A DNA stretch of 10,732 bases. Source: DASULA01 sp036278435 (GTDB lineage: Bacteria > Actinomycetota > Actinomycetes > Mycobacteriales > DASULA01). Location: the NCBI GenBank assembly GCA_036278435.1, contig DASULA010000445.1, positions 1-10,732 on the forward strand. The letters run 5' to 3'. Below are positions 1 through 6,225 of this stretch, piece after piece. Under the pieces are notes generated by a model. That model saw only the letters and a list, made by a program, of their open reading frames with translations, was not told the origin of the DNA and ran no database searches. A program made the translations under genes and the position numbers. How positions within the stretch are numbered: position 1 is the first letter of the stretch; every line of letters starts with the position of its first letter.

Positions 1-1227
1 GACCCGGGTCAGCGCTGCCGCGACCTCGCGGACCTGGCTGACGTTGCCGGCCGAGCCCTCGACCTCGGCGCTGGCGACGGTCTGCACGGAGTCGACGACG
101 AGCAGCTCCGGCCGCACCGCGTCGACGTGCCCGAGCACGGCGAGCACCATCGCGATGCGCGCGGCGTCGAGCCCGCTCGTCGCCCGGCGCGGCGCGGGCA
201 GCGCGGATTTCGCGACGAGCGCCTGCACCTCGCTGACCAGCGCTCGGCGACCCTCCATCGCGACCGTCACGCAGGTGCCGGGCACCGGGTCGGTGATGCG
301 GGACAGGAACAACCCCGACGGGTCCGGCAGGCCGACGATGCCGTCGTCGGTGAGGTCGAAGCAGCCGACCTCGTCGGCCGGGCCGAAGCGGTTCTTGACC
401 GTGCGGACCAGCCGGAGCCGTGAGTGCCGGTCGCCCTCGAAGTGCAGCACGACGTCGACCATGTGCTCGAGCAACCGCGGCCCGGCGACCGAGCCGTCCT
501 TGGTCACGTGCCCGACGAGCACCGTCGCGATGCCGCGCTCCTTGGCGATCCGGGTCAGCGCCGTCGCGGTCTCGCGCACCTGGGTGACGCCACCCGGGCT
601 GCCGTCGACCCCGGCCGAGCCGATCGTCTGCACCGAGTCGACGATCAGCACGGCCGGCGACACGGCCTCGATGTGGCCGAGGACGGTCGCCAGGTCGGTC
701 TCCGCCGCCAGGTAGAGGTCGGGCGAGAGCGCACCGATGCGCCCGGCCCGTAGCCGCACCTGGGCGGCGCTCTCCTCGCCCGTGACGTAGAGCACCCGTT
801 GCCCGCACCGGGTTGCGGCCGCCAGCAGCAAGGTCGACTTGCCCACGCCCGGCTCACCGGCGAGCAGCACCACCGCGCCGGGCACCAGGCCGCCGCCCAG
901 CACCCGGTCCAGTTCACCCACCCCGGTCGGGCGGGACCTGGCCGCCTCCACGTCGATCTCGGCGATCGGACGGGCCGGGGCGCTGACCGGCCCGGCGGCG
1001 ACGTCCCGCAGCGCCGAGCGGCCGGCCCCGACCTCGACGACCGAGCCCCAGGCCTGGCACTCCGGGCAGCGACCCACCCACCGGAGTGCAGCGTAGCCGC
1101 ACTCGTCGCAGCGGTACCGCTCCTTGACCACTCTGGCGGTTCTGGTGGAGGTTCCCGGAGTGGTGCCGGGCGGGGTCCTGGGCACGGTCGGGGCGCGGTC
1201 CTTGCTCCGGGGCACGGTCGAGGTCAT
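1..1227 (-). CDS. radA: DNA repair protein RadA (Sms), 3' end cut by the window and abnormal
   Basis: RadA is a RecA-like ATPase that helps process branched recombination intermediates. Visible in order are a four-cysteine zinc finger (C40, C43, C54, C57), a Walker A loop GEPGVGKST (124-132, K130), a Walker B strand ending in D197, and the RadA signature KNRFG (278-282). The start of the Lon-like C-terminal domain follows, through GLDAARIAMVLAVL (352-365). From residue 366 the frame does not continue that domain. Residues 366-409 instead repeat the Walker-B segment (about 28 of 44 residues match 184-227). Full RadA is about 460 residues, so a normal protein would need roughly another 100 Lon-like residues here. 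The ATG at 1227 is chosen because a TAGCGT hexamer lies six bases upstream and no Shine-Dalgarno is seen. It sits 55 bases downstream of the lipoprotein gene, in the same order as lpqE-radA in mycobacteria. The RadA identity is certain; the left 140 bases are suspect as chimera or rearrangement. Confidence 0.93.
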   Translation of the reverse strand, partial: MTSTVPRSKDRAPTVPRTPPGTTPGTSTRTARVVKERYRCDECGYAALRWVGRCPECQAWGSVVEVGAGRSALRDVAAGPVSAPARPIAEIDVEAARSRPTGVGELDRVLGGGLVPGAVVLLAGEPGVGKSTLLLAAATRCGQRVLYVTGEESAAQVRLRAGRIGALSPDLYLAAETDLATVLGHIEAVSPAVLIVDSVQTIGSAGVDGSPGGVTQVRETATALTRIAKERGIATVLVGHVTKDGSVAGPRLLEHMVDVVLHFEGDRHSRLRLVRTVKNRFGPADEVGCFDLTDDGIVGLPDPSGLFLSRITDPVPGTCVTVAMEGRRALVSEVQALVAKSALPAPRRATSGLDAARIAMVLAVLGHVDAVRPELLVVDSVQTVASAEVEGSAGNVSQVREVAAALTRV

Positions 1228-1233
1228 GGCCGG

Positions 1234-1239
1234 ACGCTA
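1234..1239 (-). promoter_or_regulatory. Candidate -10 of a leaderless radA promoter
   Basis: TAGCGT on the minus strand fits the actinobacterial TANNNT -10 pattern. It lies exactly six bases before the radA ATG, with no ribosome binding site between, which is the layout of a leaderless transcript. No good -35 is visible. radA may also be read from the lipoprotein gene upstream. Confidence 0.35.
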
Positions 1240-1282
1240 ACCGCCGCCGGTGACGGTTCCGGTCCGGCCGGAGCCGGTGGGG

Positions 1283-1969
1283 TCAGTCCTGCGCGGTCGG
1301 GCTCACGTCGATGGCCGGTGGTTGCGGCACCGCGCTGGCCGGCACGCCGACCGGCACCACCAGGGTGATGTTCCCGGCGGACCGGAACGAGAAGGTGATC
1401 TTCACGGTCTGGGACGAGCGCAGGCTGGCGGTCAGCCCGACCAGGGTGATCCGGGGACCGTCGGCGTAGGCGAGCACACTCTGGTTCGCCGGCAGCGGGA
1501 TGGTGTCCTCCAGGCCGGCACCCGGTGTCCCGCTCACCGGGACGGACGGTGATGCCGACGCCGACCCACTGGCCGCGGGCGTCGTTGACGGGGTTGCCGA
1601 GGCGGTCGGAGTCGCCGAGGCGGTAGCGGTCGGGCCCCCGGCGAGGAAGAAGACGCCGGCGGCCGAGTCCGTGCTCACCGAGGTCAGCGCGTCGTCCCGC
1701 AGCCCGCTGTTGACCATGACCAGGGTCAGCCGGGCCTCCTGGCCACGCTGGTACTGGCCGCCCTGTGGGTAGGCCAGTTTCACGTCCCGCAGCGCGATCG
1801 ACCCGACCGTGCCGGAACTCCCCTGGACCGCCGACACGATCTCGGCGGTCGCCGCGATCTGTCCGGCCGCGCACCCACTGGCCGCGGTGGCCGTGGCGAG
1901 CCCGACTCCGACCGCGACGAGGACACGGCGACCCGAACCGGCGCGGATCCGGCTGATCGAGCGACTCAC
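1283..1969 (-). CDS. Secreted lipoprotein in the lpqE position upstream of radA
   Basis: This encodes a 228-residue exported lipoprotein. An arginine-rich N-terminus (RIRAGSGRR, 7-15) is followed by a hydrophobic stretch (16-31) and a lipobox-like ASGC with the lipidated cysteine at C33. The mature part begins with a beta-rich segment (VGSIALRDVKLAYP, 55-68; ARLTLVMVNSG, 79-89). Next comes a low-complexity Ala/Ser/Thr/Pro linker at about 113-146, then a second beta segment (GPRITLVGLTASL and VKITFSFRSAGNITLVVPV). The start is the GTG at 1969 because an AGGAGGG Shine-Dalgarno lies about ten bases upstream; an in-frame GTG at 2200 would bury the signal peptide and run into the UbiA gene. By position it matches LpqE of mycobacteria, a family I associate with the PCuAC copper-chaperone-like fold. 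I see no Met/His copper motif, so a copper role is not supported here. Function is otherwise unknown. Confidence 0.85.
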   Translation of the reverse strand: MSRSISRIRAGSGRRVLVAVGVGLATATAASGCAAGQIAATAEIVSAVQGSSGTVGSIALRDVKLAYPQGGQYQRGQEARLTLVMVNSGLRDDALTSVSTDSAAGVFFLAGGPTATASATPTASATPSTTPAASGSASASPSVPVSGTPGAGLEDTIPLPANQSVLAYADGPRITLVGLTASLRSSQTVKITFSFRSAGNITLVVPVGVPASAVPQPPAIDVSPTAQD

Positions 1970-2012
1970 GGCGACGAACCCTCCTGCGATGTGTGCGAAA
2001 ACTGCGACGTGG

Positions 2013-2028
2013 AGGCTGCGACAGCCTA
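2013..2028 (-). promoter_or_regulatory. Possible promoter and small hairpin ahead of the lipoprotein gene
   Basis: On the minus strand TAGGCT (2028-2023) fits a TANNNT -10 and would give a leader of about 45-50 bases. The same bases form a small stem, AGGCTG-CGA-CAGCCT (2013-2027 on the plus strand). The -35 position would fall inside the large palindrome next door, so promoter activity is uncertain. Confidence 0.25.
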
Positions 2029-2058
2029 GCCGGCGGCGGGTGGCCACCCGCCGCCGGC
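2029..2058. terminator. Perfect 30-bp palindrome, probable I-shaped terminator after the UbiA gene
   Basis: The arms GCCGGCGGCGGGTGG (2029-2043) and its exact reverse complement (2044-2058) abut with no spacer. The palindrome lies 37 bases downstream of the UbiA stop codon and 60 bases before the lipoprotein start. Transcribed RNA would fold into a very stable GC hairpin with a small loop. There is no U tract, which is common for actinobacterial terminators. A dyad operator or cruciform site is the alternative. Confidence 0.5.
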
Positions 2059-2094
2059 CCCAGCCCGGCCCCACCCGAACCCTGACCGGAACCG

Positions 2095-2991
2095 TCAGGT
2101 GATGCCGTGGCCGGCGGTCAGCAACAGCGCGACGTCCACCGCGGCGAGTACCAGCGCGGCCAGGAACGCCGCCCGCGAACCCGGCCGCCGGCCGAACCAC
2201 AGGCCACCGGACGCGATCACCACCGAGGCCGCCACGGTGACCGCGCCGGCCAGACCGGGGCCAGCGGGTGGACCGAACGCCACCACCGTCGATGCGGCGA
2301 CCAGCAGTCCGGCCGCCGCGATCCGGCTGGTCGGCGCGCCGAGCCGGTGCGGCAGCCCGCGCACGCCGGCGCGCAGGTCATCGGCCAGGTCGGGCAGCAC
2401 GTTGGCGAAGTGCGCGCCGCTGCCGAGCAACGCCCCGGCCGCGACCAGCCAGACCGGCGGTACCGGGTGGCCGGCGCCGCCGGCCACCACGAACGCCGGC
2501 AGCAGCCCGAATGACACCGCGTAGGGCAGCACCGACACCGGCGTCGACTTCAGCCGCAGGTTGTAGGTCCACGCCGAGGCGACCGCCGCGACGTGCAGCA
2601 GGCCGGGCACCGGTCCGGAGAGCAGCGACAGCGGCACCGTGGCCAGCCCGGCGCATCCGGCGGCGACGCCGACGGCGCGGGCGCCGAGCGCGCCGTGCGC
2701 GACCGGCTTGTCGCGGCGGGCGGCGTCGGTGTCCCGGTCCCGGTCGAGGTAGTCGTTGTGCCAGCCCACCGACAGTTGCCCGGCGAGCACGGCCGCGGCC
2801 ACCGCCAGCGCCCCGGCGACCCCACGTCCGACCGCGACCGCCAGGGCGGTGGCAACGGCGGTGACCGCGACGGTCGGTTCGGGGTGACAGGCCCGGGTCA
2901 ACCCCCTGATCCCGGCCCGGAATCCGGCCCGGACCGGCGTCGGTGCCGGCGGGGCCGCCGGTGTCGGCGGGGCGCCCGAGCGGGTCGTCAC
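2095..2991 (-). CDS. UbiA-family integral membrane prenyltransferase
   Basis: UbiA enzymes transfer a prenyl chain from its diphosphate to an acceptor within the membrane, using Mg2+ held by two Asp-rich motifs. Both are present: NDYLDRDRD (79-87: N79, D80, D83, D87) and DLADDLRAG (D201, D205, G209). The linking motif YNLRLKSTP (143-151) typical of the family is also there. The rest is hydrophobic Ala/Val/Leu-rich segments consistent with eight or nine membrane helices. The GTG at 2991 gives 298 residues, close to family length, and has an AGGTG Shine-Dalgarno three bases upstream. An in-frame GTG at 3060 would add an Arg/Gly/Pro-rich tail of 23 residues with no ribosome site. The acceptor (menaquinone precursor, polyprenyl-sugar or other) cannot be told. 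It sits 78 bases after the thioredoxin-like gene, in the same direction. MEP-pathway genes nearby would supply its prenyl donor, but that link is only suggestive. Confidence 0.87.
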   Translation of the reverse strand: MTTRSGAPPTPAAPPAPTPVRAGFRAGIRGLTRACHPEPTVAVTAVATALAVAVGRGVAGALAVAAAVLAGQLSVGWHNDYLDRDRDTDAARRDKPVAHGALGARAVGVAAGCAGLATVPLSLLSGPVPGLLHVAAVASAWTYNLRLKSTPVSVLPYAVSFGLLPAFVVAGGAGHPVPPVWLVAAGALLGSGAHFANVLPDLADDLRAGVRGLPHRLGAPTSRIAAAGLLVAASTVVAFGPPAGPGLAGAVTVAASVVIASGGLWFGRRPGSRAAFLAALVLAAVDVALLLTAGHGIT

Positions 2992-3138
2992 CGGCACCTG
3001 ATCGGATGGGTGCGGCCACGGCCCTCGCCGGCCCTGACCCCGATGGCCCACCGCCACCACGGGGCGGGCCGGTGTCCAGCGCTCGCGGACCGCCTCATGC
3101 GGACTCGCTCATCCGGCGCGTCCGGTCACACCGCGCCA

Positions 3139-3873
3139 TCACCGAGGTGGCTCGCGGTCGCCGATCACGACGAGTTCCCCGTCCAGCGCGTTCTCGCTGG
3201 GAACGTCCACCAGGATTCGGTTGATCACACCGTCCGCCCGGACCAGCAGCAGGACCGGCTTGTCGGCGAGGTGGAAGCGGGTGGCCAGGGTCCCGGTCGA
3301 GTCGCTGCCGCGCACCACGTCGGTGTCGGACAGCCCGGGGACCGGAGCCGGGGTGTGTGAACTCACCAGGACGGTGAGCACCCGGTGCCGGCCGGCGGCG
3401 CGGGCCACGGTCTGCACCCGGCCCGCGCAGCCGCACCCGGCCGGCAGCAGGATGACGACCGACGGCCGGTACGAGCGCAGCGAGTGGGTGCGGCCGTGCT
3501 CCGGGGTGATCGCGACGTCCGGGACGAGCCCGCCCTCCTGGCCCTCGGCGCGAACCGGTGTGGCCAGCGGGTCCGGCGTCGCCGCGTGGCGCTCCGGGGC
3601 GGGGAAGAGCACCATGAGACTGACGAATCCGACCACTAGGAAGAGAGTCGCGAGCACCACCGGGCCGGCCAGGCCGAACTTGTTCCACAGCAGCAGCCGG
3701 CGTAGCCGTTCGGTGCGGTCATGTGCGCGTTGTTCACGGTGATAGGCACGGATGTCTGCCTGGAGTTCCCGCATGTCATCGGGAACGGTGAAATGCTGCC
3801 AGTCGAACGGTTCGCCGCCGACCGGGCTGCCACCGGAGTCCGGGCTACGCCCGTCGTCGTCGTCCCGAGTCAT
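3139..3873 (-). CDS. Membrane-anchored protein with thioredoxin-like domain and CxC motif
   Basis: This 244-residue protein has three parts. The acidic and polar cytoplasmic N-terminus (1-60) includes a charged helix with ELQADIRAYHREQRAHDRTE. One membrane helix (about 68-90, LAGPVVLATLFLVVGF) follows. The extracytoplasmic C-terminal domain looks like a thioredoxin/redoxin fold: a strand SVVILLPAGCGC ends in Cys147-Gly-Cys149, then a helix, then VLTVLVSS. Near the end is KPVLLLVRADGVINRIL, which resembles the cis-Pro strand and hairpin of redoxins. The pair is C-x-C rather than the usual C-x-x-C, so redox, metal-binding or degenerate roles are all possible. The ATG at 3873 (MTRDDDDG) is chosen because a GAGGGAG lies just upstream; the longer reading from 3969 adds a non-conserved Arg-rich tail. 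It is transcribed divergently from carD. I do not recognise a named family. Confidence 0.75.
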   Translation of the reverse strand: MTRDDDDGRSPDSGGSPVGGEPFDWQHFTVPDDMRELQADIRAYHREQRAHDRTERLRRLLLWNKFGLAGPVVLATLFLVVGFVSLMVLFPAPERHAATPDPLATPVRAEGQEGGLVPDVAITPEHGRTHSLRSYRPSVVILLPAGCGCAGRVQTVARAAGRHRVLTVLVSSHTPAPVPGLSDTDVVRGSDSTGTLATRFHLADKPVLLLVRADGVINRILVDVPSENALDGELVVIGDREPPR

Positions 3874-3975
3874 ATGCCCAGACTGCTCCCTCTCGCGGCG
3901 CTTCGCCAGAGGGGTGGCGGTCAGAGTGTCCAGATGCCGGGACGAGCACGTCCAGTGCCGTCCTGTCAACCCCTC

Positions 3976-4008
3976 CCTTAATCGGAACTAAGGCCCTGAC
4001 CTGCGGTT
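3976..4008 (+). promoter_or_regulatory. Candidate stress-sigma promoter (GGAA-N18-GTT) with CCTTA/TAAGG dyad upstream of carD
   Basis: In the divergent spacer, GGAA (3984-3987) and GTT (4006-4008) are separated by 18 bases, matching the published layout for the SigH/SigR class of redox-stress sigma factors. The first half overlaps an inverted repeat CCTTA (3976-3980)-N8-TAAGG (3989-3993) that could bind a repressor. Transcription would start near 4015 and give a leader of about 65 bases before carD. On the opposite strand a perfect TTGACA (3969-3964) points towards the thioredoxin-like gene, but no matching -10 is seen at 16-18 bases. Confidence 0.35.
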
Positions 4009-4047
4009 ATGCGTCAACCAGAGGTAGGGCCGACCGACCGTTCGTGT

Positions 4048-4070
4048 TACCCTTGCTACAGCGAAAGGGG
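4048..4070 (+). promoter_or_regulatory. carD proximal -10 and ribosome binding site
   Basis: TACCCT (4048-4053) fits a TANNNT -10 for the housekeeping sigma factor. AAAGGGG (4064-4070) is a Shine-Dalgarno ten bases before the ATG at 4081. The -35 region (around 4025-4030) is a poor match to TTGACA, which is usual for CarD/RbpA-assisted promoters. Confidence 0.35.
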
Positions 4071-4080
4071 TCACAGACAC

Positions 4081-4563
4081 ATGGCTTTCAAGGTCGGCGA
4101 GACCGTCGTCTATCCCCATCATGGGGCCGCCAAGATCGAGGCCATCGAATCCCGTGTCATCCGGGGCGAGGAGAAGACCTACCTGGTGCTGAAGGTCGCG
4201 CAGGGTGACCTGACGGTGCGGGTGCCCGCCGACAACGCCGAGATTGTCGGTGTTCGGGACGTGGTGGGCCAGGATGGCCTTGACAAGGTGTTCGAGGTGC
4301 TGCGCGCCCCACACACCGAGGAACCCACGAACTGGTCACGGCGGTACAAGGCAAATCTGGAGAAGCTCGCCTCCGGTGACGTCAACAAGGTCGCCGAGGT
4401 GGTACGCGACCTGTGGCGCCGTGACCGGGAACGCGGCCTCTCCGCGGGTGAGAAGCGGATGCTGTCCAAGGCCCGGCAGATCCTGGTGAGCGAGCTCGCG
4501 CTCGCCGAGGGGACGAACGAGGACAAGGCAGAGGTTCTTCTCGACGAGGTCCTCGCGTCGTAG
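4081..4563 (+). CDS. carD: RNA polymerase-binding transcription factor CarD
   Basis: CarD binds the beta subunit of RNA polymerase and the upstream fork of the open promoter, stabilising open complexes, notably at rRNA promoters. The 160-residue product follows Mycobacterium tuberculosis CarD closely. An N-terminal Tudor-like interaction domain (1-53; VGETVVYPHHGAA, 5-17) carries the polymerase contacts R25 and R47. A helical DNA-binding domain (about 60-160) contains the wedge residue W85 in EPTNWSRRYKANLEKLASGD, and AGEKRMLSKARQILVSELA follows. The start is the ATG at 4081 (MAFKVGET), where a Shine-Dalgarno lies ten bases upstream. The in-frame ATG at 4009 would add 24 residues absent from the family and overlap the promoter. 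It is followed after 29 bases by the IspD-like gene, the usual actinobacterial order. It is essential in mycobacteria; that is known for the family, not shown here. Confidence 0.98.
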   Translation: MAFKVGETVVYPHHGAAKIEAIESRVIRGEEKTYLVLKVAQGDLTVRVPADNAEIVGVRDVVGQDGLDKVFEVLRAPHTEEPTNWSRRYKANLEKLASGDVNKVAEVVRDLWRRDRERGLSAGEKRMLSKARQILVSELALAEGTNEDKAEVLLDEVLAS

Positions 4564-4590
4564 GTGCCCGCACCCGGGAGGTGCCCGCAC
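4562..4590 (+). repeat. Short tandem direct repeat between carD and the IspD-like gene
   Basis: The 12-mer AGGTGCCCGCAC occurs at 4562-4573, overlapping the carD stop codon, and again at 4579-4590, giving a 17-base period. Each copy carries a GTG. The second copy contains the GGGAGG Shine-Dalgarno (4576-4581) of the following gene, so the duplication may have reset its start site. Confidence 0.6.
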
Positions 4591-4592
4591 GG

Positions 4593-5327
4593 ATGGACGT
4601 GGCCGGGCTGGTGCTCGCCACGGATCCGGAGTGCGGGCCGCCCGGGTCCTGTCTCGACGCACTGTGCGCACTTGACGGCGTTCCGCTGATCGTCCACGCG
4701 GTGCGTGCGCTCCAGCACTCCGGTGCCGTCGACGTGGTGACCGTGGCCGCGCCCAACGGCGCGGAGGGCCGGGTCCGTCGAACTCTCGAACGTCACCTGT
4801 CCGGTCAACACGTGGCCGTCGTCGACGGCCACGGTCCGGCCGCGCTGGCACGGGCCTGCGGTGCCGCTGAGGCGGTGGTCCTGTCGGAGTTCCGGCGCCC
4901 ACTGGCTCCACCGGAACTGGTCTGCCGGGTCGTCGACGCGGTGCGGTCGGGTGCGGACGTGGCGGTGCCGGTGGTCGCGGTGACCGAGACGGTCAAGGCG
5001 CTGGATCCGGGCGGGTGGGTCGTCCGCACCCTTGCGCGCGAGACACTCGGCCAGGTGCAGTCACCGTGGGCGCTCCGAACCAGGTTCGTGGCCGGGGTCG
5101 TGGCCGAACTCACCGCCGGTGCCGGGCGGACGGTCTGGGACGGTGCGGATCGGTGGACCGGGCCGCTGGCTGGTGCCGGCCTGGCCGGAGTGGGTGTGGT
5201 CGCGGTGGCCGGTCACCCGGACGCGTTCGCGGTTCGTTCCCCGGTCGACCTGGACGTCGCCGCGGCGGTGCTGCGGGCCCGCCGGCGCCACCACGGTGAC
5301 CCGGCCGCGGTCGGGTGGACCGGGTAG
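4593..5327 (+). CDS. Degenerate IspD homologue (MEP cytidylyltransferase fold, catalytic motifs lost)
   Basis: This 244-residue protein lies where actinobacteria keep ispD, directly behind carD. The fold is recognisable: GVPLIVHAVRALQHSGAVDVVTVAAP (29-54) and PLAPPELVCRVVDAV (103-117). Further on are VPVVAVTETVK (125-135) and GQVQSPWALR (153-162), and near the end GHPDAFAVRSPVDLDVAAAVL. The functional positions are eroded. The CTP-binding loop, normally AAGxGxRxG followed by an invariant Lys, reads LATDPECGPPGSC (8-20) with no Arg or Lys. HDAARP is SEFRRP (98-103), and QTPQGFR is QSPWALR. The late TDDAS metal/substrate motif reads DGADR. The frame is intact, with normal codon use, so selection seems to keep it. 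The start is the ATG at 4593, with GGGAGG eleven bases upstream; a GTG at 4581 overlaps that site. Likely roles are a structural or regulatory paralogue, or a new transferase. Catalysis as IspD is doubtful. Confidence 0.8.
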   Translation: MDVAGLVLATDPECGPPGSCLDALCALDGVPLIVHAVRALQHSGAVDVVTVAAPNGAEGRVRRTLERHLSGQHVAVVDGHGPAALARACGAAEAVVLSEFRRPLAPPELVCRVVDAVRSGADVAVPVVAVTETVKALDPGGWVVRTLARETLGQVQSPWALRTRFVAGVVAELTAGAGRTVWDGADRWTGPLAGAGLAGVGVVAVAGHPDAFAVRSPVDLDVAAAVLRARRRHHGDPAAVGWTG

Positions 5328-5368
5328 CGCAGTGACCCGAAAAACCTGCCGGTGTTCCCGGCCCGATG

Positions 5369-5392
5369 CCTCGTCGAGGAGTCGAGGGACTC
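5369..5392. terminator. Weak hairpins between two convergent genes
   Basis: In the 66-base gap between the converging IspD-like and ispD genes lie CCTCG-T-CGAGG (5369-5379) and GAGTC-GAGG-GACTC (5379-5392). Both are short stems without a T tract. They may act as a bidirectional terminator, but the signal is weak. Confidence 0.25.
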
Positions 5393-5393
5393 G

Positions 5394-6128
5394 TCAGTCC
5401 AGTAGCGATTCGGCCAGGGCCTCGGCGACCGTGAGGTCAGACCGGAACGTCACCTTCAGGTTCCGGGTGTCCCCCGGGAAACAGTGCACGCGCAGGCCGG
5501 CGTACCGCTCCACGCAGGATGCGGTGTCCGTGCCGCTGAACCCGTCGGCGGCGGCCCGTTCGTACGCGCGCAGCAGTGGTCCGGCGCGGAACACCTGCGG
5601 GGTCTGCACCCGCACCAGCGGCCCGGTGCCGGCCGGCACCGGGTGCGGTCGCTCTACCGCCGTGGATCCACCGATGTCCGGGTCTGGCACGGCGACCGCG
5701 CCGTCCAGCGGGACCCCCGGGACGGCGGCGCCGTACCGGCGGGCCGCCTCCAGGCCGGCCCGGATCAGTTCGGGCCGCACGAACGGCCGGGCCCCGTCGT
5801 GGATGGCGACCACGCCCACGGCGCCGGCCACGATGTCCGGTTCAAGTCGGGTCAGAGCGTTGTGCTCTGAGGCGTGCCGGTTCGGCCCGCCGGGGACGAG
5901 GTCGACCCGGGCCGGAAGGTCCTCGACCAGCGGTTCGGCCAGGGCCGCATCCTGCGGGCGCACGACCAGCACCAGCCGGTCCACCCCGGCGGCCACGAAC
6001 GCGCGCAGCGACCAGGTCAGCACCGGCCGGCCGGCCAGCGGCAGGTACACCTTGTTGCCGACCGCGCCGAGTCGGCTGCCGCTGCCACCGGCCAGCACCA
6101 CGCCGACCGCCGATCCGTTGCCGTCCAT
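5394..6128 (-). CDS. ispD: 2-C-methyl-D-erythritol 4-phosphate cytidylyltransferase (IspD), motif-intact copy
   Basis: IspD makes CDP-methylerythritol from MEP and CTP, the third step of the MEP isoprenoid pathway. All family motifs are present in 244 residues: the nucleotide loop LAGGSGSRLG (12-21) with R19 and K26, IHDGARP (109-115), and VQTPQVFR (174-181). The late metal/substrate motif is GTDTAS (199-204), followed by GDTRNLKVT with K225. The middle motif reads GGPNRHASEHNAL (80-92) instead of the GGATRQDSV type usual for Streptomyces-like IspD. It therefore probably comes from another branch of the IspD/TarI family and is not a recent copy of the neighbour. The start is the ATG at 6128, the only one near the conserved N-terminus; TACCGT lies six bases upstream, suggesting a leaderless mRNA. 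It faces the eroded IspD-like gene convergently and ispF divergently. A different alcohol-phosphate substrate, as in TarI, cannot be fully excluded. Confidence 0.9.
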   Translation of the reverse strand: MDGNGSAVGVVLAGGSGSRLGAVGNKVYLPLAGRPVLTWSLRAFVAAGVDRLVLVVRPQDAALAEPLVEDLPARVDLVPGGPNRHASEHNALTRLEPDIVAGAVGVVAIHDGARPFVRPELIRAGLEAARRYGAAVPGVPLDGAVAVPDPDIGGSTAVERPHPVPAGTGPLVRVQTPQVFRAGPLLRAYERAAADGFSGTDTASCVERYAGLRVHCFPGDTRNLKVTFRSDLTVAEALAESLLD

Positions 6129-6134
6129 CCGGCG

Positions 6135-6219
6135 ACGGTAGACCCGACCGGCACGGAGCGCCGGATCCGGATCCCGACCGGGGCGCGGCGCTGTGCGGTG
6201 GTCAACCGGATGGTTTGAT
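6135..6219. promoter_or_regulatory. Divergent ispD/ispF promoter region with two leaderless-type -10 boxes
   Basis: The 97-base spacer has TACCGT on the minus strand (6140-6135), six bases before the ispD ATG. It also has TTTGAT on the plus strand (6214-6219), six bases before the ispF GTG. Neither gene has a Shine-Dalgarno. TTTGAT lacks the usual A at position two, so the ispF box is the weaker call. A TTGACC (minus strand, 6205-6200) is present but not at a proper -35 distance. Confidence 0.35.
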
Positions 6220-6225
6220 GGGCCG

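Noticed and set aside
44..753. Plus-strand open frames across the radA region
   Set aside because: They are Arg/Ser/Thr- or Arg/Gly-rich shadows of the minus-strand radA frame, whose motifs are unmistakable.
3964..3969. Perfect TTGACA on the minus strand as a full promoter of the thioredoxin-like gene
   Set aside because: No TANNNT-like hexamer lies at 16-18 bases; the downstream bases are GC-rich. It may be chance.
4009..4080. An in-frame upstream ATG that would extend CarD by 24 residues
   Set aside because: CarD proteins begin at M(A/I)FKVG. The ATG at 4081 has a Shine-Dalgarno and the extension covers the promoter.
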